64,000 nucleotides of DNA from Demequina sp. NBRC 110056 (GTDB lineage Bacteria > Actinomycetota > Actinomycetes > Actinomycetales > Demequinaceae): assembly GCF_002090155.1 (NCBI RefSeq), contig NZ_BBRM01000006.1, forward strand, positions 124,001 through 188,000, given 5' to 3'. Of this stretch, positions 53,125 through 63,133 are shown in pieces. A program made the translations under genes and the position numbers. How positions within the stretch are numbered: the first letter of the stretch is position 1; each line of letters opens with the position of its first letter. The notes beneath the pieces are model-generated. The model was not told the DNA's origin. It saw nothing but the letters and a program-made list of their open reading frames with translations, and did not search any database.

Positions 53125-54192
53125 ATGAGTCTCACCCACGACGAGATCGTCGCCCTGCCCAAGATCGTCCTGCACGACCACCTCGACGGTGGCCTACGCC
53201 CGTCGACCCTCATCGAGCTCGCCGCCGAGATCGGCCACGAGCTGCCCTCGTCAGACCCCGACGAGCTCGCGCGCATCTTCGCGGAGAACGCGAACTCGGG
53301 AGACCTCGTCAAGTACCTCGAGGCCTTCGCCCACACCACCGCGGTCATGCAGACCGAGGACAACCTGCGCCGCGTCGCGCGCGAGGCGATCGTCGATCTC
53401 GCGGCGGACGGTGTGGTGTACGCCGAGCTTCGCTACGCGCCCGAGCAGCACGTCGCCGGCGGGCTCGACCTCCAGCAGGTCGTCGAGGCCGTGCAGGCAG
53501 GCATCGAGGAGGGCATCGCCGAGGCCGCGGAGTCCGGCCAGGGCATCCGCGCCGGCGCGCTGCTCGACGCGATGCGCCACCTGGACCGGTCCGAGGAGAT
53601 CGCGGCGCTCGCGATCGTCAACCGCGGCCGCTGCTGCGTGGGCTTCGACATCGCCGGTCCGGAGAACGGGTTCCCGGCCTCGAACCACGCCGCCGCCTTC
53701 GCCGCGCTCCGCGCCGCGCACCTGCCCGTCACCATCCACGCCGGGGAGGCCGACGGCGCCGACTCCGTGAGCGACGCGCTCTTCCACGGCGCCCGCCGCA
53801 TCGGTCACGGCGTGCGCATCCACGAGGACATCGAGGGCTTCGACACCGAGGAGCCGACGCTCGGCTACGTCGCACGCCACGCGCTCGACCAGCAGATCCC
53901 GCTGGAGGTGTGCCCCACCTCGAACGTCCAGACCGCGGCCGCGCCCTCCATCGAGGACCACCCGATCCACACGCTGCGCGACCTGGGCTTCGCAGTCACC
54001 GTGAACACCGACAACCGCCTCGTGTCGGGCGTGTCGATGTCGGGCGAGTTCGGCGTCCTCGTCGAGGCAGGCTGGACCAAGGACGACCTTCTCGAGGCCA
54101 CCCTCGCGGCTGCCTGGGGCGCCTTCCTGCCCTACGAGGAGCGCGGCGACCTCGCCGAGCTGATCCTCGAGGGTTACGGCATCGAGCTGTAG
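53125..54192 (+). CDS. add: Adenosine deaminase
   Basis: A 355-residue metallo-amidohydrolase converting (deoxy)adenosine to (deoxy)inosine. Zinc ligands are visible: LHDHLDGGLRP (HxH, near 17-19), VTIHAGEAD (His near 200 plus catalytic Glu) and the Asp of VTVNTDNRLVSG (near 294). GHGVRIHED (near 230) supplies the catalytic His. SMSGEF and ICPTSN-like VCPTSNVQT complete the substrate pocket. Leaderless start at 53125. It feeds PunA with inosine. A 17-bp terminator follows. Confidence 0.95.
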   Translation: MSLTHDEIVALPKIVLHDHLDGGLRPSTLIELAAEIGHELPSSDPDELARIFAENANSGDLVKYLEAFAHTTAVMQTEDNLRRVAREAIVDLAADGVVYAELRYAPEQHVAGGLDLQQVVEAVQAGIEEGIAEAAESGQGIRAGALLDAMRHLDRSEEIAALAIVNRGRCCVGFDIAGPENGFPASNHAAAFAALRAAHLPVTIHAGEADGADSVSDALFHGARRIGHGVRIHEDIEGFDTEEPTLGYVARHALDQQIPLEVCPTSNVQTAAAPSIEDHPIHTLRDLGFAVTVNTDNRLVSGVSMSGEFGVLVEAGWTKDDLLEATLAAAWGAFLPYEERGDLAELILEGYGIEL

Positions 54193-54199
54193 CGCGAGT

Positions 54200-54238
54200 G
54201 ACGGCGGGCGCCTCCCGGTTGGGGAGGCGCCCGCCGTC
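54200..54238. terminator. Terminator after add
   Basis: Perfect 17-bp stem beginning GACGGCGGGCGCC (54200-54216) with 54222-54238, loop GGTTG. It lies between convergent add and the sugE-type gene. Confidence 0.88.
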
Positions 54239-54284
54239 GTGTCGCGGCGAGGTGGAGGGGTAGGTCCCGCCGCGCGCGGCGCGT

Positions 54285-54599
54285 CTAGTGGGTCAGCTTG
54301 AGGCCCACGACGCAGCCGACGATCCCGAGGATGAGGAACACCTTGGCGACGGAGAACGCCTCCGCGCCGGTGGCCATCGCGTAGATGACGGTGAGGGCGG
54401 CGCCGATGCCGACCCAGATCGCGTACGCGGTGCCGACGGGCAGCGTCTTCAGCGCGTACGCGAGCCCGCCCATGGACGCCGCGAGCGCGACGAAGAAGAC
54501 GACGGACGGCCACAGACGACTGAAGCCCTCGGTCTTGCCCAGCGCCGTCGCCCAGACGGCCTCGAGGACACCGGAGATGATGAGAATGACCCAAGCCAT
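54285..54599 (-). CDS. gdx: Guanidinium exporter (SMR family, Gdx/SugE)
   Basis: A 104-residue four-helix small multidrug-resistance protein. The essential Glu is in ILIISGVLEAVWATALGKTE (Glu13). The W-A-T-A-L and GTAYAIWVGIGAALTVIY signatures are of the SugE/Gdx branch, which exports guanidinium rather than drugs. GGGAG lies 8 nt before ATG 54599. A guanidine-III riboswitch directly upstream (54616-54655, minus strand) identifies the physiological substrate more firmly than the protein sequence alone. Confidence 0.92.
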   Translation of the reverse strand: MAWVILIISGVLEAVWATALGKTEGFSRLWPSVVFFVALAASMGGLAYALKTLPVGTAYAIWVGIGAALTVIYAMATGAEAFSVAKVFLILGIVGCVVGLKLTH

Positions 54600-54615
54600 G
54601 ACGTGCTCCCAGTGA

Positions 54616-54655
54616 GACGTCTTGTCGCAAGCGCCGGGTACGTCACCTCGTCCGG
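54616..54655 (-). ncRNA. Guanidine-III (ykkC-III) riboswitch
   Basis: The minus strand reads CCGGACGAGGUG, then ACGUACCCGG, a short CGCUUGCG insert, then ACAAGACGUC. This reproduces the ykkC-III consensus core (CCGGACGAGGUG...UACCCGG...ACAAGACG). The pseudoknot partner GACGU/ACGUC is kept although its sequence differs from the Thermobifida reference as I remember it. The 3' pseudoknot strand is followed after about 10 nt by the Shine-Dalgarno GGGAG, so guanidine binding probably controls translation. Confidence 0.85.
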
Positions 54656-54904
54656 GAGCCTGGGGTGGGCTCTGATACGAGGATCGCACGGAGCCGATGC
54701 GCGGGCAAGCCGTGGTGACCAAGGTCACCACTGAGGCCGGGGTGGCTGGGTGAGCGGGGCCCGAGGGTTCACGCTGGGTGTCCCGCGGCGGCGGAGTGAG
54801 GCGCGGGGCACTGGACCGCCGCGCCTGCGCTGGCTCGGCGCGAGACCGCGCGCTGCCCGGCGTAGGCTGGACACCAGCCACTTCTTCGTCCTTGGAGGAC
54901 CCCC
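54656..54904. other. Regulatory stretch between the riboswitch and deoC
   Basis: No gene. It holds the GCCGATGCGC motif (54693-54702), a perfect 9+9-bp palindrome GTGGTGACC-AA-GGTCACCAC (54712-54731) that could be an operator for either divergent gene, a TAGGCT -10 candidate for deoC (54863-54868), and GGAGGA (54894-54899), the deoC Shine-Dalgarno. Confidence 0.5.
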
Positions 54905-55576
54905 ATGACCCTGTCTCGCGCCGAGCTCGCCCAGTATGTCGACCACACCCTGCTCAAGCCGGAGTCAACCCCGGCGGACGTCGCCGACCTCATCGCCGAG
55001 GGCGCGGACCTGGGCGTGTTCTCCGTGTGCGTGTCGCCGTCGATGCTCCCGCTCGAGACCCCCGAGGGCCTCGCGGTCGCGACGGTCTGCGGGTTCCCGT
55101 CGGGCAAGCACCACTCGTCGGTCAAGGCCGCCGAGGCCGCGCTGTCGATCGCGCAGGGCGCCGACGAGATCGACATGGTGATCGACATCGCCGCAGCCAA
55201 CGAGGGCCGCTTCGACGACGTGCAGGCCGACGTCGCCGCCGTTCGGGCCGCGGTGCCCGAGGGCAAGATCCTCAAGGTCATCATCGAGTCGGCTGCGCTC
55301 ACCGACGAGGCGATCGTGGGCGCGTGCCAGGCGTCGGAGGCCGCGGGCGCCGACTTCGTGAAGACCTCGACAGGCTTTCACCCTGCCGGAGGTGCGTCCG
55401 TCGAGGCGGTGCGCCTCATGGCTCAGACCGTGGGCGGTCGCCTAGGCGTCAAGGCCTCGGGCGGCATCCGCACCGCCGAGGCGGCGCTCGCGATGATCGA
55501 CGCGGGCGCCACGCGCCTTGGCCTCTCGGGCACCCGGGCGGTGCTGGACGGCACGGAGTCCACCGACGCGTACTGA
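54905..55576 (+). CDS. deoC: Deoxyribose-phosphate aldolase
   Basis: A 223-residue class I aldolase cleaving deoxyribose-5-phosphate to glyceraldehyde-3-phosphate and acetaldehyde. The fold opens [12 protein letters not shown] (near 12). The Schiff-base Lys lies in [14 protein letters not shown] (near 157), and the second essential Lys in [16 protein letters not shown] (near 186), both intact; Asp in [11 protein letters not shown] (near 92). ATG 54905 is 5 nt after GGAGGA. It completes deoxynucleoside catabolism after DeoA/PunA and a phosphopentomutase step. Confidence 0.95.
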   Translation: MTLSRAELAQYVDHTLLKPESTPADVADLIAEGADLGVFSVCVSPSMLPLETPEGLAVATVCGFPSGKHHSSVKAAEAALSIAQGADEIDMVIDIAAANEGRFDDVQADVAAVRAAVPEGKILKVIIESAALTDEAIVGACQASEAAGADFVKTSTGFHPAGGASVEAVRLMAQTVGGRLGVKASGGIRTAEAALAMIDAGATRLGLSGTRAVLDGTESTDAY

Positions 55577-55743
55577 CTTGCCGCCGCTCCCCCCTTCCCG
55601 CGCCCCTCTCTCCGCCTGAGCGTCCAGATGGTGCCGCATTGTCGGTTCTGCGAGGTGTGCGTCTCCTGATGGTGGTTCGCCGTCGTCATCCGGAACGGTG
55701 CCGGACATGTACCGGGTGAGAGCCACCACGGGAGGATGACGCC

Positions 55744-56370
55744 ATGACCGAACTCGACCACGCACTCGACGCGTCCGCACCCGCGACGAGCCACCGCACC
55801 GCAGAGCGTGACAGCGCGCTCAAGGAGCTGATCAGTTCCACCCGCCCCCGCCGACGTGCGGGCCTCAGGGGAGCGGCGATCGCCACGGGAGCCGCAGCGC
55901 TACTGGGACTCGGAGGTGTCACGGCGGCAGCGAGCCTCGGGTGGACGTCGTGGTGGGCCGAGGACGCGGTGAACGACATCACCTACACGCTCCCGAGCGG
56001 GGCGGAGTGCGAAGGGATCCTGGGGAACTTCCGTGGCAACGCTGACGAGGTCTCGGCAGCCGAGGACTTCATGGCGCAGCCCCGCCTGCTCGAGCGGCTC
56101 GACGTCGAGGCCGAATATGACCGTGCCCTCGCTGCCACCTACGTCGCGACGCTCGACGACGGGGCGGAGGTCGACGCCGGTCCCGGAACGCCGTACTGGT
56201 CGGCGGACCGCCACTATGCGATGGCAGTCGGCCACGCGACGTCGGATGCCCTCTACGAGCACCTCAGAGAACTCGGGGTTCTCGACCGGCTGAGCTATGA
56301 GACCGAGTACCGGTGCCCGGAGCTGGTCCCGGCTGACCTCGAGGCCCGCGAGATTCGGAGCGACTGGTGA
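55744..56370 (+). CDS. Membrane protein paired with an ECF sigma factor (possible anti-sigma)
   Basis: A 208-residue protein of unrecognised family. Residues 1-45 are cytosolic and charged (AERDSALKELISSTRPRRRA). One membrane helix follows (AAIATGAAALLGLGGVTAAASL, about 44-65), and then an acidic extracytoplasmic domain of about 140 residues with two Cys (SGAECEGILG, YRCPEL). There is no H-x3-C-x2-C zinc motif. GGAGG precedes ATG 55744. The sigma gene overlaps its stop (GTGA), so the pair is co-translated. That organisation suggests an anti-sigma or signal-sensing role; the order (membrane protein first) is unusual. GGAAC at 55692-55696 may belong to an ECF promoter. Confidence 0.6.
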   Translation: MTELDHALDASAPATSHRTAERDSALKELISSTRPRRRAGLRGAAIATGAAALLGLGGVTAAASLGWTSWWAEDAVNDITYTLPSGAECEGILGNFRGNADEVSAAEDFMAQPRLLERLDVEAEYDRALAATYVATLDDGAEVDAGPGTPYWSADRHYAMAVGHATSDALYEHLRELGVLDRLSYETEYRCPELVPADLEAREIRSDW

Positions 56371-56876
56371 GCGACTCCGCAGCGCGCCTCGAGGTCGCTC
56401 TGCGCGCCAACTCCGACGACCTGCTCGCCTTCTGCGAACGCCGGCTCGCCCGTGACGACGCGTCCGACGCGCTTGCCGAGATCATGACCGTCGCGTGGCG
56501 CCGAGCGCAACACCTCCCGGCCGTGCCGCTGGAGGCCCGCATGTGGCTGTTCGGCATCGCTCGAAACGTGGTCGCCAACGCGCACCGATCTCAGGTGAGA
56601 CGCTCGCGGCTCGCGGATCGCCTGCGCGCGCTCGCGGTCAGCGCGCCTGCGAACGCGCCAGCCGCCGATGCCGGCGCGGACGTGCGCGACGCTATCAGCG
56701 CCCTGCCTCCTGACCTCGCCGAGGTCGTCCGCCTGAGGCACTGGGAAGGTTTCTCCCTCGCCGAGATCGCCACGATCGTCGACGCGCCCGCGTCGACTGT
56801 CCGCAGTCGCTACGCGGCGGCACGCGAGAAGCTCGCCGCCGCCCTCGCCGAGCCCCGCGAGCCGGTGAAATCATGA
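56367..56876 (+). CDS. ECF-type RNA polymerase sigma factor
   Basis: A 169-residue group 4 sigma factor. Sigma-2 elements: DLLAFCERRLARDDASDALA, EIMTVAWRRA, ARMWLFGIARNVVANAHRSQ (about 20-80). Sigma-4: ISALPPDLAEVVRLRHWEGF followed by SLAEIATIVDAPASTVRSRY (about 110-155). The linker is Ala-rich. Its GTG 56367 overlaps the membrane-protein gene. The target regulon cannot be told. It is much less conserved than SigE at 33308 and belongs to a different ECF group. Confidence 0.83.
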   Translation: MSDSAARLEVALRANSDDLLAFCERRLARDDASDALAEIMTVAWRRAQHLPAVPLEARMWLFGIARNVVANAHRSQVRRSRLADRLRALAVSAPANAPAADAGADVRDAISALPPDLAEVVRLRHWEGFSLAEIATIVDAPASTVRSRYAAAREKLAAALAEPREPVKS

Positions 56877-56880
56877 CGGG

Positions 56881-57333
56881 GTGACATCCGCATCGGCCCT
56901 CCCGCGTGACGCACAAGCGCGGCTCGAGGAGCTGGCGCGGCTGCGACGCGTCCGCGACCGCATCGACCGCGAGCACGCCCAGCCGCTCAGCGTCGAAGCG
57001 CTCGCGGCAGGGGAGCACATGTCCGCCGGTCACCTGAGCCGACGGTTCAAGGCCGCGTTCGGGGAGAGCCCGTACTCGTACCTCATGACCCGCCGCGTCG
57101 AGCGTGCGATGGCGCTGCTGCGACGCGGCGAGTCGGTGACGGACGCGTGCTTCGCCGTGGGCTTCGGCTCCCTGGGCACGTTCTCCACCCGGTTCTCAGA
57201 GCTCGTGGGGATGTCGCCCACCGCGTACCGGGAGCGCGTGAGGGACGCGCCGCAGGACCTGCCGACGCTCGTGATCAAGCACGCGACGCGACCGGTCAGG
57301 AATCGAGAAGCGCCGCCGCCGCTGCGCGCGTAG
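56881..57333 (+). CDS. AraC-type helix-turn-helix regulator (DNA-binding domain only)
   Basis: A 150-residue protein consisting essentially of a double-HTH AraC domain: LSVEALAAGEHMSAGHLSRR, FKAAFGESPYSYLMTRRVER and VTDACFAVGFGSLGTFSTRF, SELVGMSPTAYRERV (about 35-125). It has no ligand domain; the Pro/Arg-rich tail is short. GTG 56881 lies 4 bp after the sigma-factor gene. It is followed by a VOC gene and a UvrA-like gene. That AraC-VOC-UvrA order recurs in actinobacteria as far as I know, suggesting regulation of the two neighbours. Another start cannot be excluded. Confidence 0.82.
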   Translation: MTSASALPRDAQARLEELARLRRVRDRIDREHAQPLSVEALAAGEHMSAGHLSRRFKAAFGESPYSYLMTRRVERAMALLRRGESVTDACFAVGFGSLGTFSTRFSELVGMSPTAYRERVRDAPQDLPTLVIKHATRPVRNREAPPPLRA

Positions 57334-57336
57334 CGT
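57331..57336 (+). promoter_or_regulatory. -10 box of the 57344 VOC gene, leaderless
   Basis: TAGCGT, overlapping the AraC stop codon, ends 7 nt before ATG 57344. Adds an internal promoter to the AraC-VOC pair. Confidence 0.4.
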
Positions 57337-57343
57337 CAGAGCC

Positions 57344-57748
57344 ATGGACATCTCGATTCACCACACCTTCATCCCCCACACCGACCCCGAGGCCTCGCTC
57401 GCCTTCTACCGCGACGCGCTGGGCTTCGAGGTGAAGAACGACGTGGGCCAGGGCGCCATGCGCTGGATCACGCTCGGCCCGGCCGATGCGGCGACGACCA
57501 TCGTGCTCACGCCGCCAGCCGTCGACCCGGGCATCACCGACGGCGAGCGCCAGACCATCGCCGAGCTCATGGCCAAGGGCTCGTACGCCGCGATCGTGCT
57601 CGCCACCCCGGACGTCGACGGGGCGTTCGCGGCGATCGAGGCCACGGGGGCCGAGGTGGTCCAGGAGCCCCAGGACCAGCCGTACGGTGTGCGCGACTGC
57701 GCGTTCCGCGACCCCGCCGGCGCGATGGTGCGCATCCAGCAGCGCTGA
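57344..57748 (+). CDS. VOC family protein
   Basis: A 134-residue vicinal-oxygen-chelate protein: MDISIHHTFIPHTDPEASLA, then YRDALGFEVKNDVGQGAMRW and the C-terminal GVRDCAFRDPAGAMVRIQQ. Candidate metal ligands His6/His7 are present, but the last position is Arg-Ile rather than the usual Glu, so it may bind rather than catalyse. Partner of the AraC regulator. Resistance-type VOC proteins next to UvrA-like ABC proteins suggest a drug or DNA-damage response, which remains inference. Confidence 0.85.
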   Translation: MDISIHHTFIPHTDPEASLAFYRDALGFEVKNDVGQGAMRWITLGPADAATTIVLTPPAVDPGITDGERQTIAELMAKGSYAAIVLATPDVDGAFAAIEATGAEVVQEPQDQPYGVRDCAFRDPAGAMVRIQQR

Positions 57749-57858
57749 GCCCGCGCACCTCGCCCACCCCGCGCAACGTCCGCGCGCACGGTCCCGCCCA
57801 GCGAGCGCATCGTTCCTGCTGGCACAATCAACCTCACGTCCCCACGCGAAGGAGCCCC

Positions 57859-60213
<2,355 letters not shown>

Positions 60214-60219
<6 letters not shown>

Positions 60220-60402
60220 GCGACACCCAGGCACCATCGGGTGACGCGCGCCTGCGAGAATCGACAGTCACGCACCATCTCCGCGCTCAGGCTGGGAGTT
60301 GTAGACGCGCGGACGGGTCGGCGGCCTGAGCGACGCTCACGCACCATCAGGTGACGCGCGCCCGCGAGAACCGACAGCCAGGCACCATCTCCGCGCTCAG
60401 GC
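60214..60402. repeat. Pair of 79-bp direct repeats with inverted ends
   Basis: Units at 60214-60292 and 60324-60402 agree at about 71 of 79 positions. Each begins GCCTGAGCG and ends CGCTCAGGC (9-bp inverted ends). Unit 1 starts within the last codons of the UvrA-like gene. Each unit also has two GCACCATC boxes, whose preceding CAG/CAC triplets are swapped between units. The gap 60220-60451 has no gene. Confidence 0.75.
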
Positions 60403-60451
60403 AGAGAAGGGCGACGGCGGGGATGGGGGTGAAGGCGCGGCGAGGCTGCGG

Positions 60452-62155
60452 CTAGGGGAGCAGCGCCTTCACGTCCGCCTCCAGGGCATCCATGGCGGCC
60501 GATGCGGCCTCGCGGGCGTCCGCGACCTCGCCGTCGACGGGGGTCACCACCTCGAGGTACGCCTTGACCTTGGGCTCGGTGCCCGAGGGGCGAATGATCA
60601 CCCGTGCGCCGGACTCGGTGGCCAGGTGCAGCCCGTTAGTGCCGGGCAGACCGCGGAAGCCGGCGTTCATGTCGTCGGTCGACGTCACCGCAGAGCCGGC
60701 GAGCGACTCGGGCGGCGAGGCGAGCAGTCGCTCCATGAGCGCGGGGATCTGGTCGATGTCCGCGAACCGCGCGGACACCTGACGCGTCAGGTACACACCG
60801 TAGGCACGCGCGAGGTCATCGATCGCGTCGGCAAGGGTTCGGCCGGAGGCCTTGAGCTCGGCGACCAGGTCGGCGACCACGACGGCCGCGCTGACGCCGT
60901 CCTTGTCGCGCACCAGGTCGGGCGCGACGCAGTAGCCCAGCGCCTCCTCGTAGCCGTAGACGAGTCCCGCCTCGCGGCCGATCCACTTGAAGCCGGTCAG
61001 CGTGTTGGCGTGGGCCAACCCGTGCGCCGCGGCGATAGCGGACAGCTGCTGGGAGGACACGATGGAGTTCGCGAGCGTCGCGCCCTCCGGTGCGGACCCG
61101 GCCGCCCGCGACGCGACGCGCTCGCCCAGCAGCGAGCCGACGACGTCGCCGTGGAGCATCGTCCACCGGCCGTCGATGACGGTCGCGACGGCGCAGCGGT
61201 CGGCGTCGGGGTCGTTGGCGATCACCAGGTCAGCGCCCACCGTCTCGGCGAGCGCGAGCGACAGGTCGATCGCGCCGGCCTCCTCCGGGTTGGGGAAGTC
61301 GACGGTGGGGAAGTCGGGGTCGGGCTCGGCCTGCTCGGGCACGGTGTGCAGGTCGGTGAAGCCCGCAGCGGCGAGCGCCTGCTCGACCGTCTCCCCGCCC
61401 ACGCCGTGAAGGGGGGTGAGGACGATGCGCACGTCAGCACGCGCATCGGCGTCACCCGATCCCGCGACGGCGGAGACGGCAGTCACGTAGTCTGCGGCGA
61501 CATCGTCGCCAAGCGTGGTCCACCCGGACTCGGCGCGGGGGACATCGCTCACTGAGGGGACGGCGGCGATGCGCGCGGCGATCTCGCCGTCGTACGGCGG
61601 GACGATCTGGGCGCCCTGGCCCTGGTCCGTGACGACGCGTCCGCCCAGGTAGACCTTGTAGCCGTTGTCCTGAGGCGGATTGTGTGACGCGGTCACCATG
61701 ACGCCGGCGTCCGCATCGAGCGCGCGCGTCGCGTACGCGAGCACGGGCGTCGGCAGCGTCTTGGGCAGTAGCAGCGCTTCGTGGCCTGCGGCGGTCATGA
61801 CGGCCGCCGTGTCGAGCGCGAACTGGCGCGAGCCGTGACGGGCGTCGTAGCCGATCGCCACCCGCGCGGGCCCGTCGATGCCGAGCTCGACGAGCGCGTC
61901 GGTCAGGTAGCGCGCGAGGCCGGCCGCTGCGCGAATGACCACCGCGCGGTTCATGCGGTTGGGCCCGGCGCCGATCGCGCCGCGCAACCCAGCGGTGCCG
62001 AACTCGAGCGTGCCGCGGAAGCGGTCGGCGAGCTCGGCGCCGGCGTCGGCCGATCCGGCCTGGTGCCCGGCGATGATGCGCTCGAGCTCCTCGCGGGTCG
62101 CGGGATCGGGGTCGTCAGCGATCCAGGCCTGAGCCTGCTCGACGATCGAGGTCAT
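60452..62155 (-). CDS. pmmB: Phospho-sugar mutase (phosphomannomutase/phosphopentomutase type)
   Basis: A 567-residue alpha-D-phosphohexomutase of the long PmmB/PGM2-like class. The catalytic phosphoserine is in MVTASHNPPQDNGYKVYLGG (Ser near 150). The metal loop is NDPDADRCAV (near 312), the sugar loop GYEEALGY (near 398) and the phosphate-binding loop RPSGTEPKVKAYLE (near 528). N-terminal EFGTAGLRG is typical. Long members act on ribose-1-phosphate, deoxyribose-1-phosphate or glucose phosphates; coupling with punA (ATGA overlap) makes phosphopentomutase activity attractive here, while manC at 43567 argues for mannose. Both are open. Confidence 0.88.
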   Translation of the reverse strand: MTSIVEQAQAWIADDPDPATREELERIIAGHQAGSADAGAELADRFRGTLEFGTAGLRGAIGAGPNRMNRAVVIRAAAGLARYLTDALVELGIDGPARVAIGYDARHGSRQFALDTAAVMTAAGHEALLLPKTLPTPVLAYATRALDADAGVMVTASHNPPQDNGYKVYLGGRVVTDQGQGAQIVPPYDGEIAARIAAVPSVSDVPRAESGWTTLGDDVAADYVTAVSAVAGSGDADARADVRIVLTPLHGVGGETVEQALAAAGFTDLHTVPEQAEPDPDFPTVDFPNPEEAGAIDLSLALAETVGADLVIANDPDADRCAVATVIDGRWTMLHGDVVGSLLGERVASRAAGSAPEGATLANSIVSSQQLSAIAAAHGLAHANTLTGFKWIGREAGLVYGYEEALGYCVAPDLVRDKDGVSAAVVVADLVAELKASGRTLADAIDDLARAYGVYLTRQVSARFADIDQIPALMERLLASPPESLAGSAVTSTDDMNAGFRGLPGTNGLHLATESGARVIIRPSGTEPKVKAYLEVVTPVDGEVADAREAASAAMDALEADVKALLP

Positions 62156-62964
62156 CGCATGGCCTCCACAATGTCCGCGAGCAGCCGCGAGATGCGCGGG
62201 CCCGAGGAGGCGCCCACGTCGAGCACCTCCGAGTGGTCCAGGGTGTCGCCGCCGATGCCGGCAGCGAGGTTGGTGACGAGCGAGAGGCCGAGGATCTCGA
62301 ACCCGGCCTGTCGCGCCGCGAGCACCTCGAGCGCGGTCGACATGCCCACGAGGTTGGCGCCGAGGATCGCGGCCATGCGCACCTCGGCCGGAGTCTCGTA
62401 CTGCGGGCCCGTGAACTGCGCGTAGACGCCGTCCGGCAGCGACGAGTCGATCGACAGCGCGATGTCGCGCAGCCGCGGCGAGTACGCCTGCGTCATGTCG
62501 ACGAAGCTCGCGCCCTCGAGCGGCGTCGCGCCGGTGAGGTTGATGTGGTCCGCGAGCAGGACCACCGAGCCGGGGCCGACCTCGGGTCGGGTCGAGCCGC
62601 ACCCGTTGGTGATGACGAGCTGCTTCGCTCCGGCGGCGGCGGCCATGCGCACGCCGTGGGCGACCTTGCCGGCGTCGCGCACCTGATAGAAGTGCTGGCG
62701 CGAGCCGAGCACGAGGACGTGGCGACCGTCCGCGGTGCGCAGCGCGCGCATCTTCGACGAGTGTCCGGCGACCGCGTGCGCGTCGAAGCCCGGGAGGTCG
62801 GCGGCCTCGATCGACCCCACCTCCTCGCCGATCAGGTCGGCCGCGCCACCCCACCCGGACCCCAGCACGAGGGCGATGTCGAAGGAGTCGACGCCGGTGG
62901 CGGCGCGGAGCGCGTCGGCGGCCTCGGCCGCACGCGTGGAGGCAGTGGAGGAAGCATCGGTCAT
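62152..62964 (-). CDS. punA: Purine nucleoside phosphorylase
   Basis: A 270-residue trimeric-type PNP (PNP class I) splitting inosine/guanosine with phosphate. ALVLGSGWGG (near 34, phosphate loop Ser), AGHSSKMRAL (near 68), ITNGCGSTRPEVGPG (near 118) and YAQFTGPQYETPAEVRMAAI (Phe/Glu of the base site, near 182-201) are present, with the base-binding Asn in LVTNLAAGI (near 234). Leaderless: minus-strand TAGGGT (62971-62976) is 6 nt before ATG 62964. Operon with the mutase. Confidence 0.94.
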   Translation of the reverse strand: MTDASSTASTRAAEAADALRAATGVDSFDIALVLGSGWGGAADLIGEEVGSIEAADLPGFDAHAVAGHSSKMRALRTADGRHVLVLGSRQHFYQVRDAGKVAHGVRMAAAAGAKQLVITNGCGSTRPEVGPGSVVLLADHINLTGATPLEGASFVDMTQAYSPRLRDIALSIDSSLPDGVYAQFTGPQYETPAEVRMAAILGANLVGMSTALEVLAARQAGFEILGLSLVTNLAAGIGGDTLDHSEVLDVGASSGPRISRLLADIVEAMR

Positions 62965-62970
62965 GCTCCG

Positions 62971-62976
62971 ACCCTA
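62971..62976 (-). promoter_or_regulatory. -10 box of punA-pmmB, leaderless
   Basis: Minus-strand TAGGGT, 6 nt before the punA ATG; no Shine-Dalgarno. Confidence 0.5.
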
Positions 62977-63133
62977 GCCCCGAAATGCCTGCTTCACCGC
63001 CTGAGGCGCGGCCCGTCGCCCCGGCTCAGGACGCGCTGCCTGGCGCCCTGAGCGCGAGGTGCGCATCGCACGCGGCCCACGGACCCACGCCCTCACGTCG
63101 CCCCCGCTGTCCACGATGCGGGACAATGGTCCT

